A stretch of 64,000 bases of DNA, taken from the NCBI GenBank assembly GCA_036365145.1, contig JAEOAD010000034.1, forward strand, positions 18,319,501 to 18,383,500, written 5' to 3'. Below, piece by piece: positions 34,935 through 46,918 of the stretch. Position 1 is the first letter of the stretch, and every line of letters starts with the position of its first letter. Position numbers and translations under genes: made by a program. Source of the stretch: Orientallactaga sibirica (Eukaryota > Chordata > Mammalia > Rodentia > Dipodidae). The notes beneath the pieces are model-generated. The model was not told where the DNA came from. It saw only the letters and a program-made list of their open reading frames with translations, and did not search any database.

Positions 34935-36059
34935 GTAATTAAAATCCAAAGAGAAAAGTCTCCTTAGGGAAATCAAATTTATTTTCCTGCCTTACCATCC
35001 CATTGGAGTTGGCTCCAGTCTTTCCAAAGGAGCACCTGAGCTGTAATATTTTGTTTTGGGTGGGGGAACCTATCTTTTGGTGGTGGTTGAGAGAAGTCTT
35101 CTCTTTTCTAGGAAATAAAATGAAATGGAGTTGAACCTTGGGGTGCAGAAGCATCAGAAGTGGTCTTCCTTCTTAGTCACAGAGCTGATACTTTCCCAAG
35201 TTCTCTCATTGACCAGCTAGTGGCAACAGAAGATTAACTATTGCGAGGTGGATGCTTTTCCCATCCTTACAGCAGAACCAACAACTCTGCCCCAGGAGGA
35301 GTCAGACAGCAGAGGGATGCTTTGCAAGGCTTGTTCTCCTCCCTTACATTCACTTGCTTTTCTCTATTGCCTATAAGATTTTTTTTCTTTGACAGTAGCC
35401 CCCAGGAAGACCTTTCTACTGAATGGAAAAGGGGTTGGTGGTGTCTACACAATTTGAAGTGCAAGACTTTGTAGTACTTTACTAGTATTTTTTAAATGAC
35501 AGCTATAGCCTCCTTACAACCATAATAGAACTCCAGAGCAGCTCAGTCTTTGATCTGAAATTTGATATAGATGCTATATGCTAAAAACCAAAAGGTTTTA
35601 GCCACAAGAAGGAACCACTCTATTCACACTGTTGGGCTCAGCAACACTTCTCTCTGCTATGATTTTATCAGTGAATTTATTGGTCTTAGCCACCTCTCAG
35701 CTTTTCCTAATTAATCTATCCTCTGTACCTGATTTCATTAAAAGCCTGAATCTGACAATGTTTTTTTTTTTTTTTATGTTATGGTTCCTTGTTGTCCTTA
35801 GTATGAATTTTATAATCCCTGTTGCAGTACAAGTCCCATTACATTCTACTAGACTACCCAGAAGAAACCGTTCTTCTCATTCTGCAAGTGCTTCACCACC
35901 CCTTGGAGAAAAATCTTTTTCATCTTTCATGACTGAATTCAAGTGTCAACTTGTCATTGAAACCATTCTTGACCTCTTGGCACTGGCATTGAACAATCTG
36001 GGCCTCGGTGCTACTGTCACTATAAAGACCATTATGATAAGAGCCAGTCTCTTAAGAGC
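34935..36059. other. Unique intron sequence, no gene seen
   Basis: The 144-codon frame across 35,632-36,066 lacks an ATG at its start, includes a T-run and resembles nothing known. Confidence 0.5.
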
Positions 36060-36760
36060 CGTTTGATCACCTATGGCATGGCAGGCACTGTTCTAACAGT
36101 GTGAGATACATAAAAGAGCAAATGACAAGGACCCCTGAATTCAGGGTGCTTATGTCTATGAATATATGCAAGTTTTTGTGTTATTGTCCAAGTATACATA
36201 ATAAGTAAATTCCATGTATGTGAAAAGATAAGTTCCACATCAAAGGAAATAATACAAGAGGGAATGAAGAATCAGAAGTTCTGAGATGAGAAGCTTATTT
36301 TTAATATCAAGTATCATAGATGGAGAGGAGCTTATTGAAAATGTGAGATTAGAGCAAAGACTTGGCGAGGTGAAGAAGTTAGCCAAGAAATACAGGAAAA
36401 AGAATATTTCAGGCAGAGAACCACCTCAGTGAACTAACTCAAACCTGTGTTTGGATGGTCCAAGGGCCAGTAGGAAGTCCAGTGCAGTAGGAGCGGAGTC
36501 ACTGAGGGACAGACTAGAGCCAAGTGCCACAGGGCTGTGCAGGCAACCGGCAGAATTTGGGCTTTGGTTTTGTGTGCCATGTACAGTGCAGAGCTACTTA
36601 GGATTTTAAGCAGAAGAGATCCAAGATCTGACTTACATTTCAAAAAAAAAAAAAAAATACACACTGCTTTGTGAAAGTTGGGATGGAAATAGGAAGGACT
36701 CCAGGGAACTATTCAGGTACAAAAGGATGGTGGCTTAGAGTGGAAGGGTAGAACTTACAT
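36060..36760 (+). repeat. Ancient mammalian-wide interspersed repeat, long
   Basis: In order: GCAGGCACTGTTCTAACAGT, 'agcttattgaaaatgtgagattag', 'aagaatatttcaggcagag', GGACAGACTAGAGCCAAGTG, TTTTAAGCAGAAGAGATCCA and 'gatctgacttacatttc'. This block order is familiar from an old mammalian LINE-type repeat, whose exact name I cannot give. An A-run at 36,643-36,657 is a later addition. Confidence 0.55.
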
Positions 36761-37328
36761 CACTCACGTGTCACCTCACCTGTCTTACTACTTTCCTGTG
36801 CAGCACAAAGCAGCCATCAGGCATCCTTCATCTCAGACTGTGGTGATTTACTCTGTACTTAGCACAGCAGAGTGGACATGAGATTCTAGATAACAGCACC
36901 TTGTGTTTGCCATGTCTCATTCTGGAATCCATACTAAGCAAAACCAGACAGGTGTTTAAATCCCACTCCCCACGCCTACCCCTTACCACCCCTTGCCCCC
37001 ACTGAAGGATGAGCTGAATACCTCCTCTTCCATGGAGCCTTCCCTCTGTTTAGCTCCCACAGACTTTATCTCTAGCTTTGCATCTGGGGATTATATATGT
37101 TGAGTAATGAGAACAGTTTGATTAGAGGAACTAGTATTTGATTTGCAAGAAGACCTTACTGTGAGAAGCTTGGAAGGCAGATAAAGGATTAGAACATGTG
37201 TACTGTGGCAAATAAGACATGGATTGACTAGGGTGAAAAGACCATGTTCTAGGATTGCCAACTATTAGAGGTGGAAAGAATTTTGGACATTTTCTTCCCC
37301 AAAACACTTCTATACAAAAACAGGTGGA
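36761..37328. other. Unique intron sequence, no gene seen
   Basis: No recognised features. Confidence 0.45.
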
Positions 37329-37560
37329 GGGGGCTAGAGAGATGGCTTAGCAGTTAAGGCACTTGCCCATGAAGCCTAAGGACCTTGGTTCAATCCTCCA
37401 GTACCCATGTAAGTTAGATGCACAAGATGGCACATGCATCTGGAATTCTTTTACAGTGGCTAGAGGCCCTTCCACACCCCTTCTCTCTCTCTCCCTCTTT
37501 CTTTCTCTGCCTCTATTTCTCTCTCTCTTAAATAAATAAATAAAATACTTTTTAAAAAAA
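37329..37560 (+). repeat. tRNA-derived SINE (jerboa-type)
   Basis: GGGGCTAGAGAGATGGCTTA head, 'cacttgcccatgaagcctaagg', GCATCTGGAATTCTTTTACA, a CT-rich stretch and an AAATAAATAAATAAAATA tail. AAAAACAGG-type flanks occur on both sides. Confidence 0.85.
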
Positions 37561-38450
37561 CAGGAAGTCAAGTTCATCACAGCAAGTCAGTGGTAGAAGA
37601 GATGTCAGTTCTAAATCTACTAACTCCTAATCCAATGTTCCTTGCTTTCAACCCTTCCACTCCAGAGGGTAAAGCAACTGACTCTATCACCCTGGAAATG
37701 ATGATGGTATTTTGAATATTGACTGTGCTTTAGGTGTCACATGGCTTATTTCATTTTATCATTTCTGCGATGGCAAGTCACAGAAGAGGTTATATATGTT
37801 GTAAGTGACCTGGAGGAACAAGATCACACCATTATTAGGCAGCTAAGCTTTGTGCAAACTCAGTTCTGCCTGGTTCTTACACCCATGTTCTCTCTCCATT
37901 GCATGCTACATAGAACTAGGGTGCTCTTGAATTTTAGCTTCTTTGATGAACCTTTACTTGTTATCTTGTCCTCTTTTTATTGTCAAGAAGTTGTAGACAT
38001 TTTCACAGGGTATGACAGTTTCACAGGCCTTGGGAATAAACACCTTGATTTTGTGCTGCCAGTATCTGACTCACCATCTCCCCAGCATCTCCTTGCTGGT
38101 TCTGTGCTATTTGCCATGGGACCTGTCTCATATGCTCTAGAGGCCCTTAATATCTTCAATCTGCTTGTCAAGCAATTTCCTTTTCTTCTGTGTCTTGTGT
38201 GCCTCCTCCCTCCTCCTCCTCCTTCTTCTTCCTTATTTCCACCCACTTTTCTTCCCTTCCTCCATCCTTCTCACTGTCCTCTATTTTTTGCCTCACATCC
38301 CTTAGGAATTTTCCACCACATACTGTGTATACTTTTATGCTGGTATCCTAGGATATACATTACATTATACTTTACATTAATTCAATGTTATCTTTCTAGC
38401 AATGGTCAGAGCTTGTGTTGTTTCAGGTACATCCTTTCTATTTGTGTGCA
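37561..38450. other. Unique intron sequence with a 240-codon open frame
   Basis: The frame from 37,741 opens with ATG in CACATGGCT and stays open for 723 bases to 38,463, ending just inside the next LTR. Its right half is a CT-rich stretch giving Pro, Leu, Phe and Ser. There is no recognisable domain, signal or splice context. I treat it as an incidental frame. Confidence 0.5.
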
Positions 38451-38808
38451 TTTGGTGGTTTGAATGTAAAATGTTTCCATAGGATCATGTGTTTGAATAT
38501 TTAATCCTTAACAAGTGATACTGTTTGGGAAGGTTGTACAACCTTTAGGAGGTGGGGTCTTCCTGGATGAAGTGTGTCACTGGGGAAAGACCTTGAGGGA
38601 TTATAGCCCAGCAACATTTGTAACTCTCATTCTCTGTTTACTTTTGAATGATGTGAATATGTGATGCCAGCTGTCTGCTTCTGCCATGATTTCCCCACTA
38701 TGATGAAACTTTCCCTCAAAACTGTAAGAAAAATAAAACTCTTTACTTCCATAGGCTGCTTCTGGTCAGATATTTTGTCCCAGTAACAAGAAAGTAACTG
38801 ATACAGTT
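38451..38808 (+). repeat. MaLR-type (ORR1-like) LTR
   Basis: TTTGGTGGTTTGAATGTAAA, 'aggatcatgtgtttgaat', GAAGTGTGTCACTGGGGAAA, 'ccactatgatgaaactt', an AATAAA signal and the 'gtaacaagaaagtaactgatac' end follow the ORR1-like order. Relatives are at 46,920 and 55,968. Confidence 0.8.
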
Positions 38809-38863
38809 CATTTGCTTGACAGTTCTCTGTTCAGCTCTGAGTCTGAATTTTGTTGAATTTTTA

Positions 38864-38871
38864 AAAAGGTT

Positions 38872-38914
<43 letters not shown>

Positions 38915-39108
38915 TGACAGAGAGAGGGGGAGAGAGAGAGAGAGAGAGAGTGAGAATGGGTGCACCAGGGCCTCTAGCCACTGCAAGCAAACTCCAGAAG
39001 TATGTGCCATAATGTGCATCTGGCTTATGTGGGACCTGGAGAATCGAACCGGGGTCCTTAGGCTTCACAGGCAAATGGCTTAACTGCTATGCTATCTCTT
39101 CAGCCCAG
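38864..39108 (-). repeat. tRNA-derived SINE (jerboa-type), antisense, perfect duplication
   Basis: A (TTTA)n tail (38,871-38,915) and (GA)n stretch (38,918-38,950) precede the body in reverse: CACTGCAAGCAAACTCCAGA, 'aggcttcacaggcaaatggcttaactgc' and CTATCTCTTCAGCCC. A perfect 16-base duplication TTTTGTTGAATTTTTA lies at 38,848-38,863 and 39,109-39,124. Confidence 0.95.
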
Positions 39109-39124
39109 TTTTGTTGAATTTTTA

Positions 39125-40529
39125 TATTCTTTGTCAGTGTTGTACTTTTTCTTTTTGTTTCTCACATTGAAAATGGAATGTATGTGTCACATATAAAATA
39201 TTGCATATTTTATAATGCTGTAAAATTCTAAATAAACCATATAACTTATAGAGTATTACAACTACAATAATATCTTTGAGTTCCAGACCAAACCTTTCAC
39301 TGACATACAAAGCAAAATACAAATTTTCTAAGGTCCCACAGCATATACAAAGCAAAATCCAGTTACCAACTCAGGTCTTCTAACGGAGCTGAAGTGAACA
39401 CAAGACAAGTCTAAGCACCCAAACTCTAGCATGGAATCTCCAAAACTCCATGCAGGTGTTACCTAGGACTTATTTATACCATCTCTCTGAGCCTCTATTT
39501 GCCCACCAGGGAAGTAAAGGACATATAGTAATCACACTTCTTGGTTGTTGTGCTATTTCATTTAGTGAGCTCTCCATAAGCTAAATTTTGATCAAGACCC
39601 AGCACTGTGCACAATTTTTATTCATACTAAGCTGGATGATCTTCACTGAGAACCTGTGTGAAGAGTACCTAGCACAGCCTCTGGCACAGTTTGTGATCCA
39701 TGCCTCTTTGCCACCTGGAATTCTTTTTGTGGAAAGGGATGGAAGTATGAATAAATAATGAATGTGCATTCCCCTTCCCTTACCCTCTTTCCATTCCAGC
39801 ATGCTCTGCTTATGGGTCTCCCCATCCCCCTCCTCTCCCCTTCCTCAATAAGGCACAAAAGGATGAAACTAGCCATTGATCTCTGCTGCTGGCTCTGGAG
39901 AAGGTGGGGGAGGGAGTGTATGGAATTCTGGGGTTGGCTGAGGACAGTTTTGGCAGGGAAGCACTGAAACACTGAATCTAAGACCAGAGTGTGTTGGAGT
40001 CATAGGTGGGGGAAGGGGCATTCCTCTTTCCTTCTGGTGGTGGCAGCTGACAGAACCCTACCCACAGGCATCCAGGGAAGTCAGGAGTGGCTTTGCAAGC
40101 AGCTAAAAAGGGAAGGAACATTTCCATTAGCAGAATCAGCAGTAAAGAGATTTCCAGTCACAGTAATAGCTGCATTCAGGGGAATCATTTCAGGGGTGGC
40201 TGTGGGTGGAGGAGAGAAGGGGGCAGGGTGGTAAGGAAAAGTGCACAGTGTCTGGTTTACTTGCATGGCTAAGCAAGAGACAGCTACCAAAGGTGGGATC
40301 CTATTTAGCAGATCCAGTCCTTTGACCACCATTCTGGCCCTCCACACAGACAACACTCTTATCCAAGGGGTAAAGGCTGCATGCCTACTTTATGCTGCCT
40401 TTGCTCCAGTTACCTGGATTACTCTCTGTGAAACTGCCATCATCAGCAGCAGTCACCAGGGCACCTGGGATTTGCACAAGGGGAAAGGTGATTTGACTCA
40501 GTCTTTCCTGAAGTTAGCATCTCTTCAGA
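39125..40529. other. Unique intron sequence, no gene seen
   Basis: No recognised repeat or exon. Confidence 0.5.
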
Positions 40530-40650
40530 ATATCCTTCCAAATCAAGATCTCAAGGCTAGAACTGCTGAAGTAAGGGCCTGTGAATCTGCATTTTAATAA
40601 GGTGCTGACTCCATGACGGGTCCCTGGAGGATTTCTGGGATGTGACTCCT
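40530..40650 (+). repeat. MER5A-like hAT relic
   Basis: 'gaagtaagggcctgtgaatctgcattttaataaggtgctgac' resembles the MER5A segment reading 'gattctgcatttctaacaagctcc'. Diverged and partial. Confidence 0.45.
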
Positions 40651-40915
40651 GTGCATGCCATTCTGTCCCCTGAACTCCTGATGTACTTTATCACCTAGAC
40701 TCCAGCTTGAACAATGACATGCACATTGCTGAATTTCTGAATTCTGACTTCTCCTTCCGAAGAACACTTTCCATCACAGATTCACCTGGGAAACTCCTAG
40801 ACGTTACCACACTATTGTTTCTTCCAAGAAACCTTTCACTCCATTTTTTCCCTCCTGAATGCCTACACCTCCCTGGGAAGACTGCTATATTTAGCAAATA
40901 AAAATATAGAATTCT

Positions 40916-41116
40916 CGGGGGAATGGAGAGATGGCTTAGCATTTAAAGTGTTTGCCTAAAAAGCCAAAGGATCCTGGTTCAACTCTCAAGGACCCCAGTA
41001 AGTCAGATGCACAAGGGGGTGCATGCATCTTTTGCAGTGGCTGGAGGCCCTGGCAAGCCCATATTCTTTCTCTCTCTCTCAAATGAGTAAGTGAATAAAA
41101 TATTTAAAAATATTTT
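40916..41116 (+). repeat. tRNA-derived SINE (jerboa-type), perfect duplication
   Basis: GGGGGAATGGAGAGATGGCT head, 'aagtcagatgcacaaggggg', TTTTGCAGTGGCTGGAGGCC, a CT stretch and an A-rich tail. A perfect 16-base duplication AAAAATATAGAATTCT lies at 40,900-40,915 and 41,117-41,132. Part of the body ('ctggagttcg') is missing between 'gcatct' and 'tttgcag'. Confidence 0.92.
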
Positions 41117-41349
41117 AAAAATATAGAATTCTGGGATTCGATGAATTTTCGATGATGACTGAATTTTTGTTTAGTGTAAGCATGTCCCCTACAGTTTTGG
41201 GGACATACCTATGTTACACTGGCAGGATGGTTATCTGAAATGGAGATATATGTGAGCATTGTGTATTTTACGTGGAAACCTTAGGGAATGTGTTTCTTGT
41301 TCATGTTGAGGAACACATTGCTCACATTTAGTGTGATCCCTGTTATGTT

Positions 41350-41700
41350 TTATATTGATTGTGAATTGGACAGGATTTAGAATCCCCTGTGAAAAACTAT
41401 CTATATTAGGTTAATTTAGGTGCAAAGAACCACCTTACCCAGGGGCTGCACCATTCTATGGGCTGGGACCCTGGGCTGTATAAAAAGGAGAGAGCTGGAT
41501 GAGCCCCAGCATCCATCAATCTCTGCTTCCTTACTGTGAAGTGAATGTGTCCAGCTGCCTGAAGATCCTGGTGCCGTGCTTTGCCTGCCCAGCAAGGATG
41601 AATTGTAACCTTGATCGTAAGGTGAAATAGACCCTTTCTTCCTTAAACTGATCTTTTTCAGGTATTTTGTCCCAGCAAAGAAAAGGTAGCTAATACAATC
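41350..41700 (+). repeat. MaLR-type (MT-like) LTR
   Basis: 'gaattggacaggatttagaatcccc', CTGGGCTGTATAAAAAGGAG with a TATA box, 'ctctgcttccttactgtgaagtg', an 'aaatagacccttt' segment and TTTTGTCCCAGCAAAGAAAA follow the MT-type MaLR order in sense orientation. Confidence 0.75.
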
Positions 41701-42000
41701 CACACATGTTGCACTCACATCTCCCACCTTAGGAGGTCAGTTATTCAAGCTAGAGAATCCCTCACCCCTTCACTTGCTCACATCCTGTTTGTCAATCAGC
41801 CATCTTGGTTTTCTCTCTAAAACGACTTTTGAAAACTCAAGTCTCATAGTCCCCACCACTGTAACTAACTTTCATTCAAGCTACCATCTATCCTCATAGT
41901 AGTCTCCAAATTGGACTATCTGCCCTTTTACAACTCCCTATCCATTCTTTGTGGAGTGTAGTTCATGGCTTATGGGCCAAATTCAGCCCTCTGCTTGTTT

Positions 42001-43486
42001 TTTTTTTTAATTTAAATTTTTGTTATTACTTTTTTTATTGACAACTTCTTTAATTGTAGACAACATCCCATGGTACTTCCCTCCCTCCCCCCACTTTACC
42101 CTTTAAAACTCCACTCTCCATCATATCCCCTCCCCCTCTCATTCAGTCTTTTCATTTTGATGTCATCATCTTTTCCTCCTATTAGGATGGTCTTGTGTAG
42201 GTAGTGTGAGGCACTGTAAGGTCATGGATATCCAGGCCATTTTGTGTCTGGAGGAGCATGTTGTAAGGAGTCCTACTCTTCCTTTGACTCTTACATTCTT
42301 TTTGCCCCCTCTTCCTCAATGGACCCTGAGCCTTGGAAGGTGTGTTAGAGATGTTTCAGTGCTGAGCACTCCTCTGTCACTTCTTCTCAGCACCATAGTG
42401 CCTACTGAGTCATCCAAAGGTCGCCATCATCTGAAAAGATAAGCTTCTCTAACCAAAAGAGAGAGTAGCATTAATGTATGGGTATGGACATTAAGAGAAG
42501 TCCTTACTGGGCAGTTTGGTGAGCATAGTACATCCATTTAGTCAGACATTAGCAGATGTTACACCCCTAGGTTTCATGACTACTCCTGTTGTAGGTTTTC
42601 AGTATCAGGGATGTATTCCCTCTCATGGAGCGGGCCTCCAGTTCAATTAGAGAGTGGTTGATTTCCTCCATAACAGACATGCCACTACTGTATCCATTGG
42701 CTCATTTGGCCTGGCTGGCCAAATTTAAAGCTTGTAGTGTTCACTACTGAGTATCTTCACTGGTTTTTTCTCTCTCTCCCATTGAACTGCATGCAGCGTA
42801 GCTTTTCCAGCTTTCTGTCAGCTGATCCACATGGAGGAGGCTTTCAGCTCAGCTCCAGCAAGATTTCTTGATGACCTTGAAGCCCAAGTATATGGAGTCT
42901 TCAGCAATAGGGTCTTACTATCTATTCCTGGTGGGAAACCAAGAGCCTCGGCAATGGCCTATAATGTTTTGAGGGTATCTGTGACCTCCCTGGCCAACAA
43001 CTGACTGGAAGGTGTCCCATCCCTGACACTGAAAATTTTCTAGTAACAATCTATGGCTCCTGAGTGTTCCATTGTCCAGAAAAGTAGGTTTCCATGTGAA
43101 TTATTTATATCCTCTTAGATTTTGATTAACCCTCACTCCACCTTTCCTTTATTCAATCTCTTCCCCTGATCTCACTTAGGCCTTTTCACCCCCATTAACC
43201 TATTCTTCTACTTACATATATACAATACCATCCTATTAAGTCCCCCTCCCTCCCTTTCTATTCCCTTTATATCCCCCTTTTAGCTTACTGGCTTCTGCTA
43301 CTGAGTTTTGTTCCTACTCACATAGAAGTGTAATCATTTCTACTCAGCAGTAAAGAAAAATAAAGTTATGAAATTTTCTGGAAAATGGATAGATCTGGAA
43401 AGGATTATACTTAGTGAAATAACCAAGGCCCAGAAAGCCAAACATCACATGTTCTCTCTCATATGTGGATCCTAGCTACAAATAAT
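42001..43486 (-). mobile_element. LINE-1 3' end with 5' inversion, inserted antisense
   Basis: Bases 42,001-43,337 are a rodent L1 3' UTR in reverse: read on the minus strand it ends in a 'gggagggaagtaccatgggatgttg..aataaaaaaag' type sequence and poly-A. Bases 43,338-43,486 instead read forward on the + strand: TCTACTCAGCAGTAAAGAAA, GGAAAATGGATAGATCTGGA, 'tcacatgttctctctcatatgtggatcctagctac'. This is the end of ORF2 and the start of the 3' region. In an intact L1 this piece lies just before the antisense part, so the two pieces are inverted at the junction near 43,337. That is the signature of twin priming. TGCTTGTTT occurs at both outer ends (41,992 and 43,732). No intact ORF1 or ORF2 is present. 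Confidence 0.82.
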
Positions 43487-43545
43487 TGTTTTTTAAAATT
43501 ATTTTTATTTATTTATTTGAGAGAGAGATACAGAAACAGGCAGGT

Positions 43546-43583
<38 letters not shown>

Positions 43584-43731
43584 GGTGCACCAGGGCTTCC
43601 AGCCACTGCAAACGAACTCCAGATGCATGTGCCCCTTATGCATCTGGCTTATGTGGGTTGTGGGGAATTGAACCTGGGTCCTTTGGCTTTGCAGGCAACC
43701 ACCTTAACTGCTAAGCAATCCCTCAGCCCTA
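43487..43731 (-). repeat. tRNA-derived SINE (jerboa-type), antisense, next to the LINE-1
   Basis: A TTTATTTATTTATTTGAGAG tail with a (GA)n stretch precedes the body in reverse: 'ccagccactgcaaacgaactccagatgcatgtg' and CTAAGCAATCCCTCAGCCC. It sits between the inverted L1 piece and the right copy of TGCTTGTTT, so it probably entered the LINE-1's right target duplication. Confidence 0.85.
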
Positions 43732-43985
43732 TGCTTGTTTTTGTATGGCCAATAAGTTGATTAACTTAAATTAGTTGAAAGAAATTCTGAGAAAACAATA
43801 TCATTTTCTGATATACAACAGTCACATGAACTCAGATGTGAGGCCCGTGAATGAAGCTTGGTGGAATGTGTGGGGCTGACACAGTGACACAGTGTTGTAG
43901 CCAAGGGAATTACCTGCCCTTCATAGCTTAAAATATTTATTAATTGCTCTTTTTTTCCCCCTTAAAGAGCTAGCCAACCCCTACT

Positions 43986-46202
43986 GCATAGAGAAGTTAG
44001 GTAACCTTTTCTAGGAAGTAAATTGGTTTTTGATACTCCTTTGTTTAAAACCATCAGTGACTTTTAGGATAAAGTTCTAATTCTTTGTCAAGATCCACAA
44101 AAATCAGAAATAATATGCCTTCCTCTGAGTTCATCCTCCACCATATTCTTCCTTGCTCACAAAACTAGAGTTTATGAATTCTTCCCTAGCTAAAATCGAA
44201 CCTGTATCCACCACCTTTCCCACACCACTGACGACAGCGTCTGAAAGGAAAGGGGTTTGTTTGTCCTTTTCACTCCCTGAGTCTGCAATTCAGGATACAT
44301 TGCATAGTAGATCCTGAGTAAAATGGGTGGGAATAGGGATGATTTCTCACATCACTTTAGACCTAAACCCCATTGTGTTGTCCTGTTGCTCTTTAGGCAA
44401 GGAGGAGGATGCCAGGAGCTAAAGTTCATGACTTGCCTGGTAGTAAAAATCCCTACGTGCTTGCTAAAGACAACTAAGGTCTGAATCTGCATCCTCAACA
44501 CCAGCCACCCTCGCTGCAGTAGGAAAACGTTGAGTACAACCGAAGGAAGCCCTGCCAATAGTTTTCATGGATCCCAGTGTCAGGCTGATGTGGTGGAGTA
44601 GAGAGAGGAATCTTAACTTGGTGACAGGGCTATTATGTTTGAGTCTTTATTTCTTTCTGGGCTGTCCCAATCCTTAGTGTGATGGAATTAAACCAAATCA
44701 CCTTTGAGGTACTTCTCAGCTCCAGGGCCCCTGCAGGAGTCCTAGAGTGTGAGGGGTCACTTGGAGAACTTCTGAGGCTGGAACTGCAGCCTGATACAGC
44801 GTTCCAACTTGCTCACTACCTGGAGCCTGTGAAGATTAAACCCTTGGCTCTGAACCCAGGTGAGACTGCGGTTTTCAAGCTCAGTCTCACACTAATTTGT
44901 TAGCGCACTTTCTTCAGTTTTCTTTTTCTCTTTAGTTTCCTCTAGGGAGGAAGGCTAGAGAAGCTGACCGCTCAAAGTAACCAATTACCTGTCTGCCAAA
45001 AGTGAGCCTATTGTCTCTCCCTTCTCCCTTCCCCCTTTTCTCTCTCTGCTTTGTTCTCCTGGCCTCTTTAAAACATTTCTGTACAGCCCCATGGCCTCTC
45101 AGGAGTTCACCTGCCTCCTGGCTTCCAGAGGAAACACAATGTCTCTCCTCCCCTCAGAGGGACAGTAGGTGGGAAGGCTGAGAGCTCTGCATGGGCTGTT
45201 TAACAGGCTAGAAAGCTGAACAGGCTTTGTTAGTCTGGGAAGTACACACTATGAGATTTGGAAGCAACCCTGTTTTAACTTGCTGTGTGACTTCTGGTAA
45301 AAGGCACTTCCTCTTCGGGCCTCCGTTAAGATTAGACCCTTGTCAGAGTCTGTTCTCCTTCAAGAAGGTGGGGAGGGGACTGAGAATATTCTGTCAGAGA
45401 GGAGAACTCATCCTACCTTCTTTGTTGCTGGAATCCCAGGTGCCTGAAGATAGGTCCAACATTTTGATGACACTGGGTACATAAGAATGAATGAATGATG
45501 AACTGAAAATTTGTGTGGTCATACTGTCACCCTCCACTTATGAATCCATGACAGACATTGCTAATCAATCACTTAATAACGACTTCACATTTCTTCTCAA
45601 TGCATGGCTTCATCAGTCACTACCAGTCAATTGAGGTTAGCATGGGTAATGAATTTTATTCACATTTCCTAGACTACTAAACAGTTCATCTGAAGACCCT
45701 GGTCTCCTTACCTGAAGCTAAGTTGTTTCGGGTGTTATATTAAGTGCTTCTTCCAGGTCAGACCCTGGACTGAGCTCCAGGGGATAAAAAATGCAAAGAG
45801 CTCTCAGTCCATTGGGATGATAACATTTGTACATTTTGATTAACATAATGTTTCTCCATGAATATTTTCATTATATCCATATTACTACTGAAGAAGTGTC
45901 CATTCAGATTGATGAAGTCTATTCTACAGGGTCATGTAGTAAATAGAATTAGCCAGATTTATTTTGAAAAGGAAACTTTGTGTTACTGTCATGAATGGGA
46001 TGCCAGAATAATGGTATAAATTGAAGATACCCTAAAAAAAGTCAGTATATAACTATTGAAGTTAAACAAAAGCAGTCACTATCATCTATACCATCTAAGT
46101 TTACCTCTCGTGCATCAGGAAACATTGACTGGTTCAAATGTGGAGATATGGATAATCCTCTAAAATTCAGATTTTGCTCACATATTTATTAGAGGTCTCC
46201 AT

Positions 46203-46203
<1 letters not shown>
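43986..46203. other. Unique intron sequence, no gene seen
   Basis: No exon or clear repeat. Frames up to 85 codons lack recognisable similarity. Confidence 0.5.
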
Positions 46204-46260
<57 letters not shown>

Positions 46261-46269
46261 ACACACACA
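46204..46269. repeat. (CA)n microsatellite, about 66 bases
   Basis: Pure CA from 46,204 to 46,255, one T interruption, then further AC to 46,269. Confidence 0.97.
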
Positions 46270-46918
46270 TACTCAATTTGTTTTAAAAAGTTGTTTCTTG
46301 CTTCATAATTACCTTTTTTAAAGGTATAATATCCATGTGCCTTCCCCAACTCAGAAACTCAGATAATTTTCTAGGTTCTCCTCAAATAGTTATGTCTTCA
46401 GTGTTTTATATATTCAGTGCAGCAATCATCTGTATTATCAAGGAAATATTATGCTTGTCTTTCCCTCTTGCTAGTCTGTAAGTTCAACATAATTTCTATT
46501 TAATATCCACTAGTACAGTAGCTAGTGTATATGATTTTATTGAATTAATAACCTTAACTTTTTAATTTTGACAGAAGAAACAAGCTTATTGTAACAAGTT
46601 CATGTAATTCAGAATATTATAAATGAAAAACAAACAAACAGTTTCTCCTCCAAGCTCATTCTGCAGAGGTTGTCATGATAGAGCATGCTAGGATCCTTCT
46701 GGCCTGTGGAGTAAATAATGTCCTGAAAGAGTCTCTCATTTGTGAAGTGGCAACAAATGAGAGGCAACTTGTCTAACATCACCTGAAAGTGTCTTGCAGG
46801 CAGCTCCACCAGGTGGGGAAGAAGTGTTTAAATGAGTGACTGTGGGTTACATTCCTCAGCTATACATAGCATACACCTATGTATGCATAAGTAAGCATAG
46901 TTACATGAGGAGAGACAG
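46270..46918. other. Unique intron sequence, no gene seen
   Basis: No recognised repeat or exon. Confidence 0.45.

Larger units (their letters stand above)
41958..43985 (+). mobile_element. Old hAT-type DNA transposon relic, split by a LINE-1 and a SINE
   Basis: Left part (41,958-42,000) contains GGCTTATGGGCCAAATTCAG and CCCTCTGCTTGTTT. The right part (43,742-43,985) resumes with TTGTATGGCC, then 'ttagttgaaagaaattctgag', TTAAAATATTTATTAATTGC and AAAGAGCTAGCCAACCCCT. Together they follow a common placental-mammal DNA-transposon fossil ('ggcccgcgggccaaat...' type). The intervening 1.7 kb are younger insertions. Confidence 0.65.

Noticed and set aside
35632..36066. A 144-codon hydrophobic frame
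   Set aside because: Starts with TTG, includes a poly-T run and ends in an ancient repeat. No similarity to any membrane protein I know.
37741..38463. A 240-codon ATG-initiated frame in intron 1
   Set aside because: No recognisable domain, no splice or promoter context. The second half is CT-rich low complexity and the stop lies inside an LTR. Most likely a chance frame; absence of transcripts or of conservation would confirm this.
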